From SZUA-521 sp041738285 (GTDB lineage: Bacteria > Pseudomonadota > Gammaproteobacteria > Pseudomonadales > Azotimanducaceae), in contig JBGSQB010000199.1 of NCBI GenBank assembly GCA_041738285.1, positions 1-45,497 of the forward strand: a stretch of DNA of 45,497 nt. Direction: 5' to 3'. The translations under genes were made by a program, and so were the position numbers. Each line of letters starts with the position of its first letter. Position 1 is the stretch's first letter. Positions 1 through 7,590 of this stretch are shown here, piece by piece. Under the pieces are notes generated by a model, which was given only the letters and a program-made list of their open reading frames with translations, did not search any database and was not told the origin of the DNA.

Positions 1-2
1 CC

Positions 3-290
3 TTAGTTGCTCGAGGCGGTCAGCGAGCCCATCCCTTTGGGGGTTTTTATGGTGGTGCAGGTGCCGGCGGGAACGAGCTTCCAGGCGTTGCTCTGGTAGT
101 CAGTTTTGGACGTACCGGCGCAGCTCGTGCCGGCGCCCGCAGCACAGTCGTTCTTACCTGCCAGCGCGACGCCATAGCACTTTTCCATGGCTTTCGAGTC
201 AGTCGCTTTTTCGTCCTCGGCGGCCATTGCGGCACCGGTGCACAGCGCCGTCAGGGCAACGGCGGCAGCGGCATAGCTTCGTCGATTCAT
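3..290 (-). CDS. bufA1: BufA1-type bufferin precursor (DUF2282 family)
   Basis: Small exported peptide of 95 residues. A signal peptide (about residues 1-23, ending AAMA) precedes a mature part with four cysteines in the pattern MEKCYG...NDCAAGAGTSC...AGTC, typical of the DUF2282/bufferin family. In studied members core cysteines are modified to thiooxazoles by the BufBC enzymes and the product binds copper in the periplasm; that is family knowledge, not shown here. An AAGGAG-like site precedes the ATG. The bufB/bufC partners would lie left of the window on the same strand and cannot be seen. It is divergent from an ECF sigma/NrsF pair, the expected regulator type. Confidence 0.87.
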   Translation of the reverse strand: MNRRSYAAAAVALTALCTGAAMAAEDEKATDSKAMEKCYGVALAGKNDCAAGAGTSCAGTSKTDYQSNAWKLVPAGTCTTIKTPKGMGSLTASSN

Positions 291-369
291 CTCGGGCTCC
301 TTAACATGAATGGATATGACACCGAACGTCCCGGCCGTGAGCGGCGGGTACGACCGGATCGTCTGCTAA

Positions 370-395
370 TTCGTCGCGAACCGGCAGCGGGTTAC
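370..395 (-). promoter_or_regulatory. Candidate SigF-type ECF promoter of bufA1
   Basis: Reading toward bufA1, GTAACC (395-390) is followed after exactly 16 bases by CGAA (373-370). As I recall, GTAACC-N16-CGAA is the motif reported for Caulobacter SigF, an ECF factor controlled by NrsF that drives DUF2282-type genes. The adjacent genes here are an ECF sigma and an NrsF homologue, which makes the match meaningful. Transcription would begin about 70 bases before the bufA1 ATG. Confidence 0.6.
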
Positions 396-415
396 ACGCT
401 AGCTGAAATATTCCC

Positions 416-1027
416 GTGAGAGCGCCGGTGCCGGGCGTTGTAACCAAACCTGCCGGGCCGGCGAATTCGTCTGAGCAAGCCCTTGGCGACCGTGAGCAAC
501 GTCTGCGAGCGCTGATGGCACAGGCGATGGCTGGCGATGAGCCTGCCTACTGCAGCCTGTTGGTGGAACTGTCTCAGCACCTGCGTGCGTTTTGTCGACG
601 CCGCCTTGCTCACATGCCAGCCGAAGTCGAGGACCTCGTGCAGGAAACGCTTCTGGCCATTCACAATCAGCGGCACACGTACGATCCCGGGCGACCCTTT
701 ACTGCCTGGGCCCATGCGATTGCACGCTACAAGCTGGTGGATCTGCTGCGCCGGCGCTCACGTCGCGAAATGCTGACTGACGGCCTCGACCACGAAAGCG
801 AACTGCTTGGAGATACCGACCTCGATGCGAGCGAGGCAGCGCGCGATCTCGGCCTGCTGCTGCAGACGCTGCCGGATCGACAGCGCCTGCCCATTGTACA
901 TGTCAAGATCGATGGCCTCTCCGTAGCAGAAGCAGCCGCGCGCACGGGAATGTCGGTATCAGCGGTGAAGGTCGGCATTCATCGCGGGCTGCGCGCGCTC
1001 GCGGCAAGACTGAGCAACGATCGATGA
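416..1027 (+). CDS. ECF RNA polymerase sigma factor (SigF-like)
   Basis: 203-residue sigma-70 family protein with region 2 (EVEDLVQETLLAIHNQRHTY, with RPFTAWAHAIARYKLVDLLRR) and region 4 (LPDRQRLPIVHVKIDGLSVAEAAARTGMSVSAVKVGIHRGLR). There is no region 3, as in ECF factors. The GTG start at 416 has no clear ribosome site; an ATG at 515 would give a shorter protein still containing both regions, so the start is uncertain. Its stop overlaps the next gene by 4 bases (ATGA), so the pair is translationally coupled. Divergence from bufA1 suggests that it switches on metallophore synthesis under metal stress. Confidence 0.88.
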   Translation: MRAPVPGVVTKPAGPANSSEQALGDREQRLRALMAQAMAGDEPAYCSLLVELSQHLRAFCRRRLAHMPAEVEDLVQETLLAIHNQRHTYDPGRPFTAWAHAIARYKLVDLLRRRSRREMLTDGLDHESELLGDTDLDASEAARDLGLLLQTLPDRQRLPIVHVKIDGLSVAEAAARTGMSVSAVKVGIHRGLRALAARLSNDR

Positions 1028-1665
1028 AGACCGCGGCGCTCATTGATTTGCTTTCTCGTGCCGAGAATCCGGTTGCTCGGCACGCGCTGCTGCGGCGCTT
1101 TGCAACGGCGGTCAGTCTCGGCGCCGCCGGCGCGCTTCTTTTGTTTTTCATCCGTCTCCGTGTGAATCCGGGACTGGCAGACATGCTCGTGATGCCCGCG
1201 TTCTGGATCAAGGTGGGATTCACGATGTCGACTTTCGTGGCGGCTCTGGCGGTTGCGACGCGACTGGCGCGACCCGGTGTTGCTGTGGGCCGTGCGGGTT
1301 TGTGGATGTGCGCTCCCATTCTGGTCGTCTGGATGCTCATGACGATGGCGTTGGTGCAGGCAGATCCTGCTGCGCGTCTGCCGCTGGTGATGGGTACCAC
1401 GTCGCGCACCTGCCCGATGAACATCGCGATTTTGTCGCTGCCAATCATGGTGGCCACAATCTGGGCCTTGCGTGGACTCGCGCCGACCAAGCTGCGCGCC
1501 GCGGGTGGGGTGGCAGGACTCTGTGCCGGCGCCCTGGGCGCAGCGATCTACGGGCTGCATTGTCCGGAACTGGAGGCCCCGTTTCTCGGCGTCTGGTACG
1601 TGATCGGAATGACGCTGCCCGCGATGCTGGGTGCGTGGCTTGGTCCACGCATGTTGCGTTGGTGA
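1024..1665 (+). CDS. nrsF: NrsF-family (DUF1109) membrane anti-sigma factor
   Basis: 213-residue integral membrane protein with about six hydrophobic segments spread over residues 30-210. It carries the two conserved cysteine contexts of DUF1109/NrsF, TCPMNIAILSLPIM (about residue 125) and HCPELEAPFLGVWYVIGM (about residue 180). In Caulobacter, NrsF sequesters SigF at the membrane and its cysteines are needed to respond to chromate and cadmium. Overlap of 4 bases with the sigma gene supports a sigma/anti-sigma pair. Full length; no damage seen. Confidence 0.85.
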   Translation: MKTAALIDLLSRAENPVARHALLRRFATAVSLGAAGALLLFFIRLRVNPGLADMLVMPAFWIKVGFTMSTFVAALAVATRLARPGVAVGRAGLWMCAPILVVWMLMTMALVQADPAARLPLVMGTTSRTCPMNIAILSLPIMVATIWALRGLAPTKLRAAGGVAGLCAGALGAAIYGLHCPELEAPFLGVWYVIGMTLPAMLGAWLGPRMLRW

Positions 1666-1725
1666 TTGGCCAAGGTAATTGACGCCGCGCCTTCGGTGCC
1701 TCAGTAGTCGTGTTTCCCTCATGCG

Positions 1726-2103
1726 ATGGGTAGTGGAATGGCATGGACAACAACGCTGCTCTGCGTTGTTTCGGAAGGCACTCATGCTGCCGCGGCCGTC
1801 AAGAACGGATTTGAACTTGGTGATGCGACGATTCCTGTTCATGAGATTCGGTTCGGTGGCCCGCCACGTGACGGCATTCCGGCTATTGACACACCGTGGT
1901 TCGTTCGCGCGGACGACGCACGGTTCCTCGCCGATGATGATCGCGTACTCGGATTCGCACGCGGGAATGCGAGCAAGGCGTATCCGATCCGCATCCTCGA
2001 TCGACATGAGATCGTGAACGACAAAAATGGCGATCACGGTTTGCTCGTGACCTATTGTCCGTTATGCGGGACGGGGATGATCTGGGTGGATCGAGCAACT
2101 TGA
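1726..2103 (+). pseudogene. DUF3179 family gene, 3'-truncated
   Basis: The 125 codons contain recognisable DUF3179 sequence: IPVHEIRFGGPPRDGIPAID, then ILDRHEIVND..GLLVTYCPLCGTGM, the family's cysteine motif. The frame stops at 2103 just after that motif, where intact members continue for about another 150-200 residues. The same frame past the stop gives unrelated sequence, so the break looks like a deletion scar rather than a single point mutation. Function of the family is unknown. Confidence 0.65.
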
Positions 2104-2271
2104 CGCCGACGGCGTTGCGACGGAGATCGCGAGCGCATTGTCGACAGCATGCGCGGCCCGGAAACTCTGAATGTCCCGGCCGTCCCGCAGGCGTTCATCG
2201 ATCGCGTCCTGACCGTGTTGGATGGCGCTCAACGCGATTCGTCCGCTTCCCGGCCTTGGGGTGGACGATAG
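2104..2271 (+). pseudogene. Unidentified coding remnant between DUF3179 and hvfA fragments
   Basis: In frame with the DUF3179 fragment but after its stop, the translation is coding-like from about 2119: GDRERIVDSMRGPETLNVPAVPQAF, then IDRVLTVLDGAQ, up to a stop at 2269-2271. It looks like the C-terminal end of a cytoplasmic protein. I do not recognise the family. It is probably a piece of a gene that once preceded hvfA. Confidence 0.3.
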
Positions 2272-2299
2272 TCCGCAATCACTCCCGGAGAAGATCCAA

Positions 2300-2476
2300 A
2301 TGTCGAAGCGCAACTACAAGCCCATCGCGGCCGCCGTCGGTACCGTGTTCATCACCACCCTGGCAACAGCAACTCTGGCCAACGCCAGCCAGAAGCCATT
2401 CGAAGCAACGGCGTTGGAGTCCGGCTACGGCCTGCTCGCGGCCGCCGACGCCTCGCGTCGCACGCAAGAGCATTGA
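2300..2476 (+). pseudogene. hvfA: HvfA-type metallophore precursor lacking its core repeats
   Basis: The ATG at 2300 follows a GGAG site. The 58-residue product begins MSKRNYKPIAAAVGTVFITTLA and continues NASQKPFEATALESGY, the signal peptide and spacer I recognise from HvfA precursors, the oxazolone/thioamide-modified copper-binding peptides. Intact HvfA then has a tail rich in EGKCG repeats that carries the modified cysteines. Here the frame runs LLAAADASRRTQEH and stops, with no cysteine after the signal. It should be unable to act as a metallophore. No hvfB or hvfC is nearby; the next sequence is antiporter debris. Confidence 0.6.
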
Positions 2477-2546
2477 GGCGCCAACGCCGACGACAGCACC
2501 AATACGCCACCAATGAATACCCTCAAAAATTCAACGCTCGCTTTGA

Positions 2547-3133
2547 CTACATTCGCGTCTGCAGATGGCAATAGCACGTGCGCGAAAAGGATGCTGAAGA
2601 GCACGATGGCAGTCGCATCGTTGAACAGCTCTCACCTTTCAGGATGACGGCGAGGCGTTCCGGCGCGCCAAGTGTCTTCAGCTGCGTCACCACCGCCACC
2701 GGATCCGTCGCAGCAAGCAGCGCACCGGCCACTGGCGCAGCGTTCCACGGGAATCCCGTGGGGTGTCCAATGCTCCAGTACAGCAATGCCGCACTGACCG
2801 TTGTGGTCAAGAGCATTCCTGCCACCGCCAAAATAAGAGGATCACCCCCAGATCAGCTGACAGGTGTTTGATCGGGATCATGAACGCGGCTTCGAATATC
2901 AGCACGGGAAGGAACACGAGGAAGATGAGGTCGTGGAAGCTCGTAGCACGCAAGCCAGAATCGATGCCTAGACCCAGCGTGACGAAGTAGGCTACTGCTG
3001 AACCCAGCAACACAAGGACGGCCGAAGGCGGCGGGCGTACCCAACGCGCAACTAGAGCTCGGAGACCAACGTCAGGACCAACAGGACAACGGCAACGCCA
3101 ACGATGAATTCGACAGTCAAGGCACGCTCCCAT
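2547..3133 (-). pseudogene. Frameshifted NhaP-type cation/proton antiporter remnant
   Basis: Three reading frames each hold consecutive pieces of one CPA1 antiporter. First comes LTVEFIVGVAVVLLVLTLVSEL (start near 3120). Next is LVARWVRPPPSAVLVLLGSAVAYFV through DLIFLVFLPVLIFEAAFMIP. Last is AVAGMLLTTTVSAALLYWSIGH followed by PVAGALLAATDPVAVVTQLKTLGAPERLAVILKGES. The family motif GESLFNDATAIVLFSILFA is recovered near 2600 only by adding one base. At least three frameshifts (near 3060, 2845 and 2615) and loss of everything 3' of about 2547 show a decaying gene. Confidence 0.75.
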
Positions 3134-3335
3134 GGTGTCAGTGACCGATCCCGCAGAAACCGCCGCCTTTTCTCTGAGTATCTGTAACGAATCGGCCTAC
3201 AGCTGCGTCCATACTGAGATGCACCGCAATAATCATATCGCACACCGCGATGTGTCCGACGCGGTGTCGGATCTGGTGACACGTCGATTCAGCATGTGCG
3301 GCGCACCTGATAGGACAAGAGGAGATAGCACGCCC

Positions 3336-3641
3336 ATGTGGTCCTGGTGGCCTGCGTTGGTCTTCGGGTGGCCGCCCTTGGTCCTGACGCTGCTGTTGGC
3401 CGTGTACGGCGTCGCTCGCAGGCGTTGGGTCTGGCTCGCCGTGGCCTGCGTGAGTGCGCTGCCAATCTCCCTCTATCTAATGGCGAGCCCTATTTATGAC
3501 TGGACGGGTTTGGCGCTCCCCGTGTCCGTGATCGGCTGCGGCTTCGCCGTCCATCGGCGCCGTACGGGTATCGCCTGTCTCCTGTTGACACCGCTCTTTG
3601 GCATCAGCGGTTGGTTGGCATGGGAAGTCGTCAATCAGTGA
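3336..3641 (+). CDS. Small four-helix membrane protein, unknown function
   Basis: I place the start at ATG 3336 (MWSWWPALVFGWPPLVL), 12 bases after AAGAGGAG, rather than at an upstream in-frame GTG, because the upstream residues are polar and not protein-like. The 101-residue product is almost entirely hydrophobic with three or four membrane segments separated by arginine-rich turns (ARRRW, HRRRTG), so basic loops probably face the cytoplasm. Its stop is immediately followed by the GTG of the cyclopropane synthase gene, suggesting coupled translation. I do not recognise the family. Confidence 0.6.
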   Translation: MWSWWPALVFGWPPLVLTLLLAVYGVARRRWVWLAVACVSALPISLYLMASPIYDWTGLALPVSVIGCGFAVHRRRTGIACLLLTPLFGISGWLAWEVVNQ

Positions 3642-4919
3642 GTGTCAACTGGCCCGTCGCCCCGGCCGTTACGTTCAGGAACCGCATTCGCGCTGCATTC
3701 GGACAGCACCGATTTGGAGGGATCCACGATCCTACTTTCACGGGTTCTAGCACGGCTGATTCAGCAAGGCGAATTGCGGCTGATTGATGCACGGGGCCGC
3801 CGCCACGCCTTCGGCCGGGGCACCACGGAGCAGGCACTTGCAATCCGGCTGCACAACCGGCGCATCGAGCGGCGCCTGATCGTGAATCCCATGCTGGCTC
3901 TCGGCGAGGGTTACATGGACGGCGAATTCAGCGTGGAAGGTGGCGATATCCACGATCTGCTGCGACTCCTCACACTCAACATGGGCCGCGACCACACCTT
4001 CTCTTTGTTTCGCTCGCTCACCGTAGTTCGTACGCTGATGCGTAGGATTCAGCAGCACAACCCCATCCGCTGGGCCAGCGCCCATGTGGCCCATCACTAC
4101 GATCTATCTGGCGAGTTCTACGACTTGTTTCTCGACGCCGACAAACAGTACTCATGCGCTTACTACGAGCGCGAGGAGATGACACTAGAGGAGGCGCAGC
4201 AGGCAAAACAGCGGCGTCTGGCCTGCAAGCTCGACCTTAAGGCGGAGCACCATCTGCTGGACGTAGGCTGCGGTTGGGGCGGACTGGCACTGTACCTCGC
4301 TCGAGCAAGCGGGGCCCGGGTTACGGGGGTTACGCTGTCGAAGGAGCAGTACGCTGCGGCCAACAGCCGAGCGGCAAACGAGCGCGTCGCAGATCAAGTC
4401 GGCTTTCAATTGCAGGACTACCGCCAGCTGACCGGTCTGTTTGACCGCATCGTCTCGGTTGGCATGTTCGAGCACGTGGGCGTGAACCACTATCTTGAGT
4501 ACTTCCGAAAGCTACGCAGCCTATTGAGTGCAAACGGAATCGCGCTCGTTCACGCCATCGGACGTTCCAATCCACCGACGCTGACCAATGCGTGGACGCG
4601 GAAGTACATCTTTCCGGGTGGCTACGTGCCAGCTTTGAGCGAGGTACTGAGAGCGGTTGAAAAATCTGGCCTGTGGGTGACCGATGTTGAAATTCTGCGC
4701 CTTCACTACGCAAAGACGCTTGCTGCCTGGCGCCAGCGCTTTTTGCTCAATCGCGTCCGGATCGCCGAAATCTACGACGAGCGCTTTTGTCGGATGTGGG
4801 AGTACTACCTCTCGGGATCAGAACTGACCTTCATCCACGGCGATCTAATGGTGTTTCAGATTCAACTCACAAAGCGCATAGACACGGTGCCCATCACTCG
4901 AGATTACATGTACAGATAG
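3642..4919 (+). CDS. cfa: Cyclopropane-fatty-acyl-phospholipid synthase family methyltransferase
   Basis: 425 residues, the usual length for a full two-domain CFA synthase. The N-terminal lipid-binding domain (about 20-125, including NPMLALGEGYMDGEFSVEGGD) is followed by HHYDLSGEFYDLFLD and the SAM-binding motif LLDVGCGWGGLALYLA (about 205-220). SVGMFEHVGVNHY lies in the catalytic core. The enzyme adds a methylene from SAM across double bonds of membrane phospholipid acyl chains. The GTG start follows the stop of the upstream membrane protein directly. The gene is convergent with a second, shorter member of the family. Confidence 0.9.
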   Translation: MSTGPSPRPLRSGTAFALHSDSTDLEGSTILLSRVLARLIQQGELRLIDARGRRHAFGRGTTEQALAIRLHNRRIERRLIVNPMLALGEGYMDGEFSVEGGDIHDLLRLLTLNMGRDHTFSLFRSLTVVRTLMRRIQQHNPIRWASAHVAHHYDLSGEFYDLFLDADKQYSCAYYEREEMTLEEAQQAKQRRLACKLDLKAEHHLLDVGCGWGGLALYLARASGARVTGVTLSKEQYAAANSRAANERVADQVGFQLQDYRQLTGLFDRIVSVGMFEHVGVNHYLEYFRKLRSLLSANGIALVHAIGRSNPPTLTNAWTRKYIFPGGYVPALSEVLRAVEKSGLWVTDVEILRLHYAKTLAAWRQRFLLNRVRIAEIYDERFCRMWEYYLSGSELTFIHGDLMVFQIQLTKRIDTVPITRDYMYR

Positions 4920-5035
4920 TAGATGCGCTCTTTGCACATGATCAGTTGTCCGCAAGCGTGCCGGGGCGCCCGCGGAAAGCTAAAACGCGACCGGGCGTCC
5001 GCTTCGCAGAGGCGCAGGCTCCAATAGACCGTATC

Positions 5036-5058
5036 AGCCCGCCGCCTTCGCGCGGGCT
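5036..5058. terminator. Hairpin between convergent methyltransferase genes
   Basis: AGCCCGC (5036-5042) pairs with GCGGGCT (5052-5058) around a 9-base loop. It lies in the 172-base gap between the two convergent genes ending at 4919 and 5092, where a two-way terminator is expected. There is no T-run on either side, so it may only slow the polymerase. Confidence 0.4.
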
Positions 5059-5091
5059 ACTCAGAACTCGCCTCGATACCCTTCAGCGCGA

Positions 5092-5976
5092 CTAGGTCAT
5101 CGGGTTGTCAATGCGTCTGAACGTAATGCGTAGCAAGGCATTCGACCCCATGCTGAAGCCAAGGGCGGAAGCTTTGTAGTAGAACTTGTATTTGTTCACG
5201 ATGGCTTCGGAAGCGGCCTTTTTCGCTCGTGCCCGGTTCTTCCGTAGATTGTCAGCCCAGGCGGCACACGTTCGTGCGTAGTCCATGCGATCGTTCACTA
5301 AGAGCATTATTTCGAAGAGGCCCTGGGACGCTTCAACAATCTCAGACAGGTGGGGAAGATCCGATTCCGGAAATAGTTCCCACGTAAGATGGCTGGCGTT
5401 CTTCCGACTCAGATTCCCCCAGGCAATCGTTTGCAGCGTCATCCAACTGGAAGGTTTTAGGATCCGATAGCAAAACTCAAAGTAGTTACGATAGGCGCCA
5501 ATCCGATCCTCGTCGGACATCTCGGGCGTTGCGAAGTGCTCAAAGGCTCCAATGGAAATGATGGCATCGTAAGGTGCCTCGGGCGCGTGGTCATGCCAAT
5601 CTTCCTGAATGACGCGTGCATTCGGAACCTTCAACGACGTGATGTAGTCTGTCTGCAACGTGCTGAGCGTTAGCCCGGTCACATGCTGTACACGGTGCTT
5701 CTCGATCAGACGTCTTAGCATGCCTCCCCAACCGCAACCTACGTCTAGAACTCGGCCCGCGCCAGCTGCCCGGGCCTGCGCGATGTGATAGTCGAGCTTT
5801 TGGATCTGCGCTGCGTACAGAAGTGCAGGATCATCATCCAAGCCATCCCACTTCGCGGCTGAGTAGCAAAGAGTCTTATCCAGCCAGCAACGATAAAACT
5901 CATTGCCTACATCATAGTGATGCTGAATAGCCTCGGCCGATGCCCCCCGTAATTCGTCCCGGTCGTCAGTCCCCAT
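5092..5976 (-). CDS. SAM-dependent methyltransferase, short CFA synthase-like type
   Basis: 294 residues covering only the catalytic half of the cyclopropane synthase family. QHHYDVGNEFYRCWLDKTLCYSAA at about residue 18 is followed by the SAM site RVLDVGCGWGGMLRRLIE (about 74-91) and SIGAFEHFATPEM. It lacks the N-terminal lipid-binding domain, resembling mycobacterial cyclopropane/mycolate methyltransferases in layout. Its substrate could be a lipid acyl chain or another hydrophobic molecule; the sequence does not decide. It is convergent with the full-length synthase, so the two are probably not one operon. Confidence 0.8.
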   Translation of the reverse strand: MGTDDRDELRGASAEAIQHHYDVGNEFYRCWLDKTLCYSAAKWDGLDDDPALLYAAQIQKLDYHIAQARAAGAGRVLDVGCGWGGMLRRLIEKHRVQHVTGLTLSTLQTDYITSLKVPNARVIQEDWHDHAPEAPYDAIISIGAFEHFATPEMSDEDRIGAYRNYFEFCYRILKPSSWMTLQTIAWGNLSRKNASHLTWELFPESDLPHLSEIVEASQGLFEIMLLVNDRMDYARTCAAWADNLRKNRARAKKAASEAIVNKYKFYYKASALGFSMGSNALLRITFRRIDNPMT

Positions 5977-6377
5977 GGCTCATCTCTCTCGCAAAAGCCG
6001 GCTATCCTCCGACTCGCCTAGGTAGTCATGAGTTCAACGAGCTCAGCGAAGATTCCTTTCGCAACGAAGTGCTCGGCCAACTAGTCAACGTGCGACCCCA
6101 CCATTCGACCGAGCACGTGTACCGAAATCGATCCATCAGGTGCTGCGGGCGGCCCGATCGAGAAACCGCCCAGCGTGCATACCCTGCGGCAATTGTTTGA
6201 CATGCATCTGCTTGTTACGACACCCGTACCGCGCAAGCAGCCGCGGAATGCCGACCTATAGATCACTCAGACCCATACCCACGCGCTGAATTTTTGTGGC
6301 GGCACGATGCGCAATCCAATCTCGTTCTTGCCGGTGAGGATCAGGGATCCTGACCGGTTGGGGTGCTTAGTGTGGGC
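5977..6377. other. Gene-free stretch before the structured element
   Basis: No convincing gene is seen. A short frame at about 6150-6260 (IEKPPSVHTLRQLFDMHLLV) looks protein-like and may be a decayed fragment. At 6331-6357 there is a strong imperfect palindrome: CCGGT and AGGATC pair with GATCCT and ACCGG around a 3-base loop. It is built like the hairpins of the array further right and may belong to that element. Confidence 0.35.
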
Positions 6378-7146
6378 TCAGGTTGCCATACTGGTATAGG
6401 CAATTCGGTAAGTGTTTCTGACCACTCGACGGGCCATAGCCGATCGAGTCCGTACGAGTACGGAAGCGGTCACGGGCCACGACGCCCGATCAACCTGAGA
6501 ACGCCTGATTCCAGGCAACACCGAGTCTCCCGGTGGGGAGTGAGTCGGTGCAAGACCACACGGCCATGACCTGCAGGCAGGTCTTGCTCGTACAGGGTGT
6601 TTCACCTCCTTGGATAGTGCGGAGTACTCCGCGTTGTTGAATCGAACCAGCTGTCAACCGACCGCCGGCGCTTTCGAACATGGGCGTTGCGCCCTGGGAC
6701 GAAGACGGATCCGAGATCCGGAGAAGACGACGCGGGATCGAAGATCCCGCGCATGAGAGGCCCGGTGGCCTGAGCTTTGAAGACGGACACGGATGTCCGC
6801 GATTGAAGTGGGAGCCAAGCTCCGGCATTGAAAGGGAACCGAAGGTCCAACAATGAACCCGCGCGAGCCAAAAAGGCCGGTTCGAGATCGCGCTGTACCC
6901 TGATGCGCTCCGAAGAGCCTGGACGGGTCGTCCAGTTGCCACACTTAAGCGCAGTGGCCAGCGACAAAACTGATCGATGGCGCCAGTGTAGGAACGCATC
7001 ACGTGCGGGTCACTGACATTTCGCGCCGCAGGCACGCGCGGTTATTGAGGCTGCCGCCGGTGTCACTACCCGCTGCGCGGCGTAGTGACACCGACGGCCT
7101 ACGGATCGGTGCCAGAATCGCGCCGAGCATGCGCTCGTCACGATCC
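6378..7146. ncRNA. Large structured noncoding element, copy A (beside the tRNA-Leu integrase)
   Basis: About 770 bases without a plausible gene, homologous to 30719-31413. Shared blocks, in the same order: TCAGGT; GGTAAGTGTTTCTGA (6407-6421); CGAGT followed by a hairpin; an ACCTGA/GCC...GGC hairpin followed by ACAC; ACCTCCTTGGAT (6604-6615); a GC-rich hairpin (6619-6632); an 11-bp stem GGTGTCACTAC/GTAGTGACACC (7059-7069 with 7082-7092); and GCTCGTCACGATCC (7133-7146). Between copies the linkers are kept while stem sequences change but still pair, the mark of conserved RNA (or single-stranded DNA) structure. Transcription direction is unknown. Giant phage and island RNAs such as GOLLD and ROOL are comparable in size, but I see no match to them. 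Confidence 0.6.
6619..6890. repeat. Array of short stable hairpins with triloops
   Basis: At least eight small perfect or near-perfect hairpins occur in a row: 6619-6632, 6682-6694 (GGGCG, loop TTG), 6706-6720 (CGGATC, loop CGA), 6731-6751 (9 bp, loop GAA), 6758-6771 (loop CGGT), 6784-6799 (CGGACA, loop CGGA), 6811-6823 (GGAGC, loop CAA) and 6836-6848 (loop GAA). Most are separated by purine-rich linkers such as GAAGAC, TTGAAG and ATTGAAA. The stems differ while the architecture repeats. Copy B has fewer such units, so hairpin number varies between copies. Confidence 0.6.
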
Positions 7147-7590
7147 TGGCTGTTGCACATTGCTTCGACCTTCAGTGCGTTGGCGATCACGATTTGGGCG
7201 AGCGATTACAGGTGTAATCAGATATCGCGCTGACGAGTGTCGGCGTTCAATGCAAACCACGACCGTCGTGGTTCGTATTCCTCACGATGCGCCCTCGTCG
7301 TTGCGCATGGCAACATTGCGCGCTTAGCTGCTGTTCGCGCTTGACAGGCGGCGAACGAGAGCTGCACTGGGTGATCGTGCCGGTAACCTTTGCCACGGAT
7401 TCACCGCTGCCACCGTTTGCGGAATCCGGCACGGCGTTCCGGTCGTGTAGGCCCGGACGCGTCACGGACATGTCAAGAACCGATCACGCCTACGGTGCGG
7501 ATACACTGTCCGGGTTCGAATCTTTCCTTTTCAGGCGCTGGGGTGCTCTGCTCAAAAGATGCAACACCGAGTCGACGCGCGCTGAACAAA
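7147..7590. other. Gene-free spacer between structured element and integrase stop
   Basis: No convincing gene on either strand. It holds two perfect short palindromes: GATTACA-GG-TGTAATC at 7204-7219, and AACCACGAC-C-GTCGTGGTT at 7255-7273. The corresponding spacer next to the other integrase (31414-31958) is similar in length but I see no clear sequence match beyond a few bases. No attachment-site copy was found here. Confidence 0.4.

Noticed and set aside
979..2037. Long minus-strand open frame (352 codons) opposite nrsF and the DUF3179 fragment
   Set aside because: It runs antisense to a clear sigma/anti-sigma pair, and its translation is arginine/histidine-rich without any family resemblance.
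6378..6605. Minus-strand open frame starting GTG directly after AAGGAG
   Set aside because: The ribosome site touches the start codon with no spacing, the peptide is arginine-rich, and the equivalent region in the other copy has no matching frame.
6675..6850. Possible CRISPR array
   Set aside because: The units are hairpins with different stem sequences, not identical direct repeats with unique spacers, and there are no cas genes.
7255..7273. Perfect palindrome considered as an intrinsic terminator of the structured element
   Set aside because: There is no T-run after it on either strand, and the other copy has no matching palindrome at the same place.
7513..7522. GGTTCGAATC, resembling a tRNA T loop
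   Set aside because: The flanking bases do not form a T stem, and no acceptor or anticodon arm is present.
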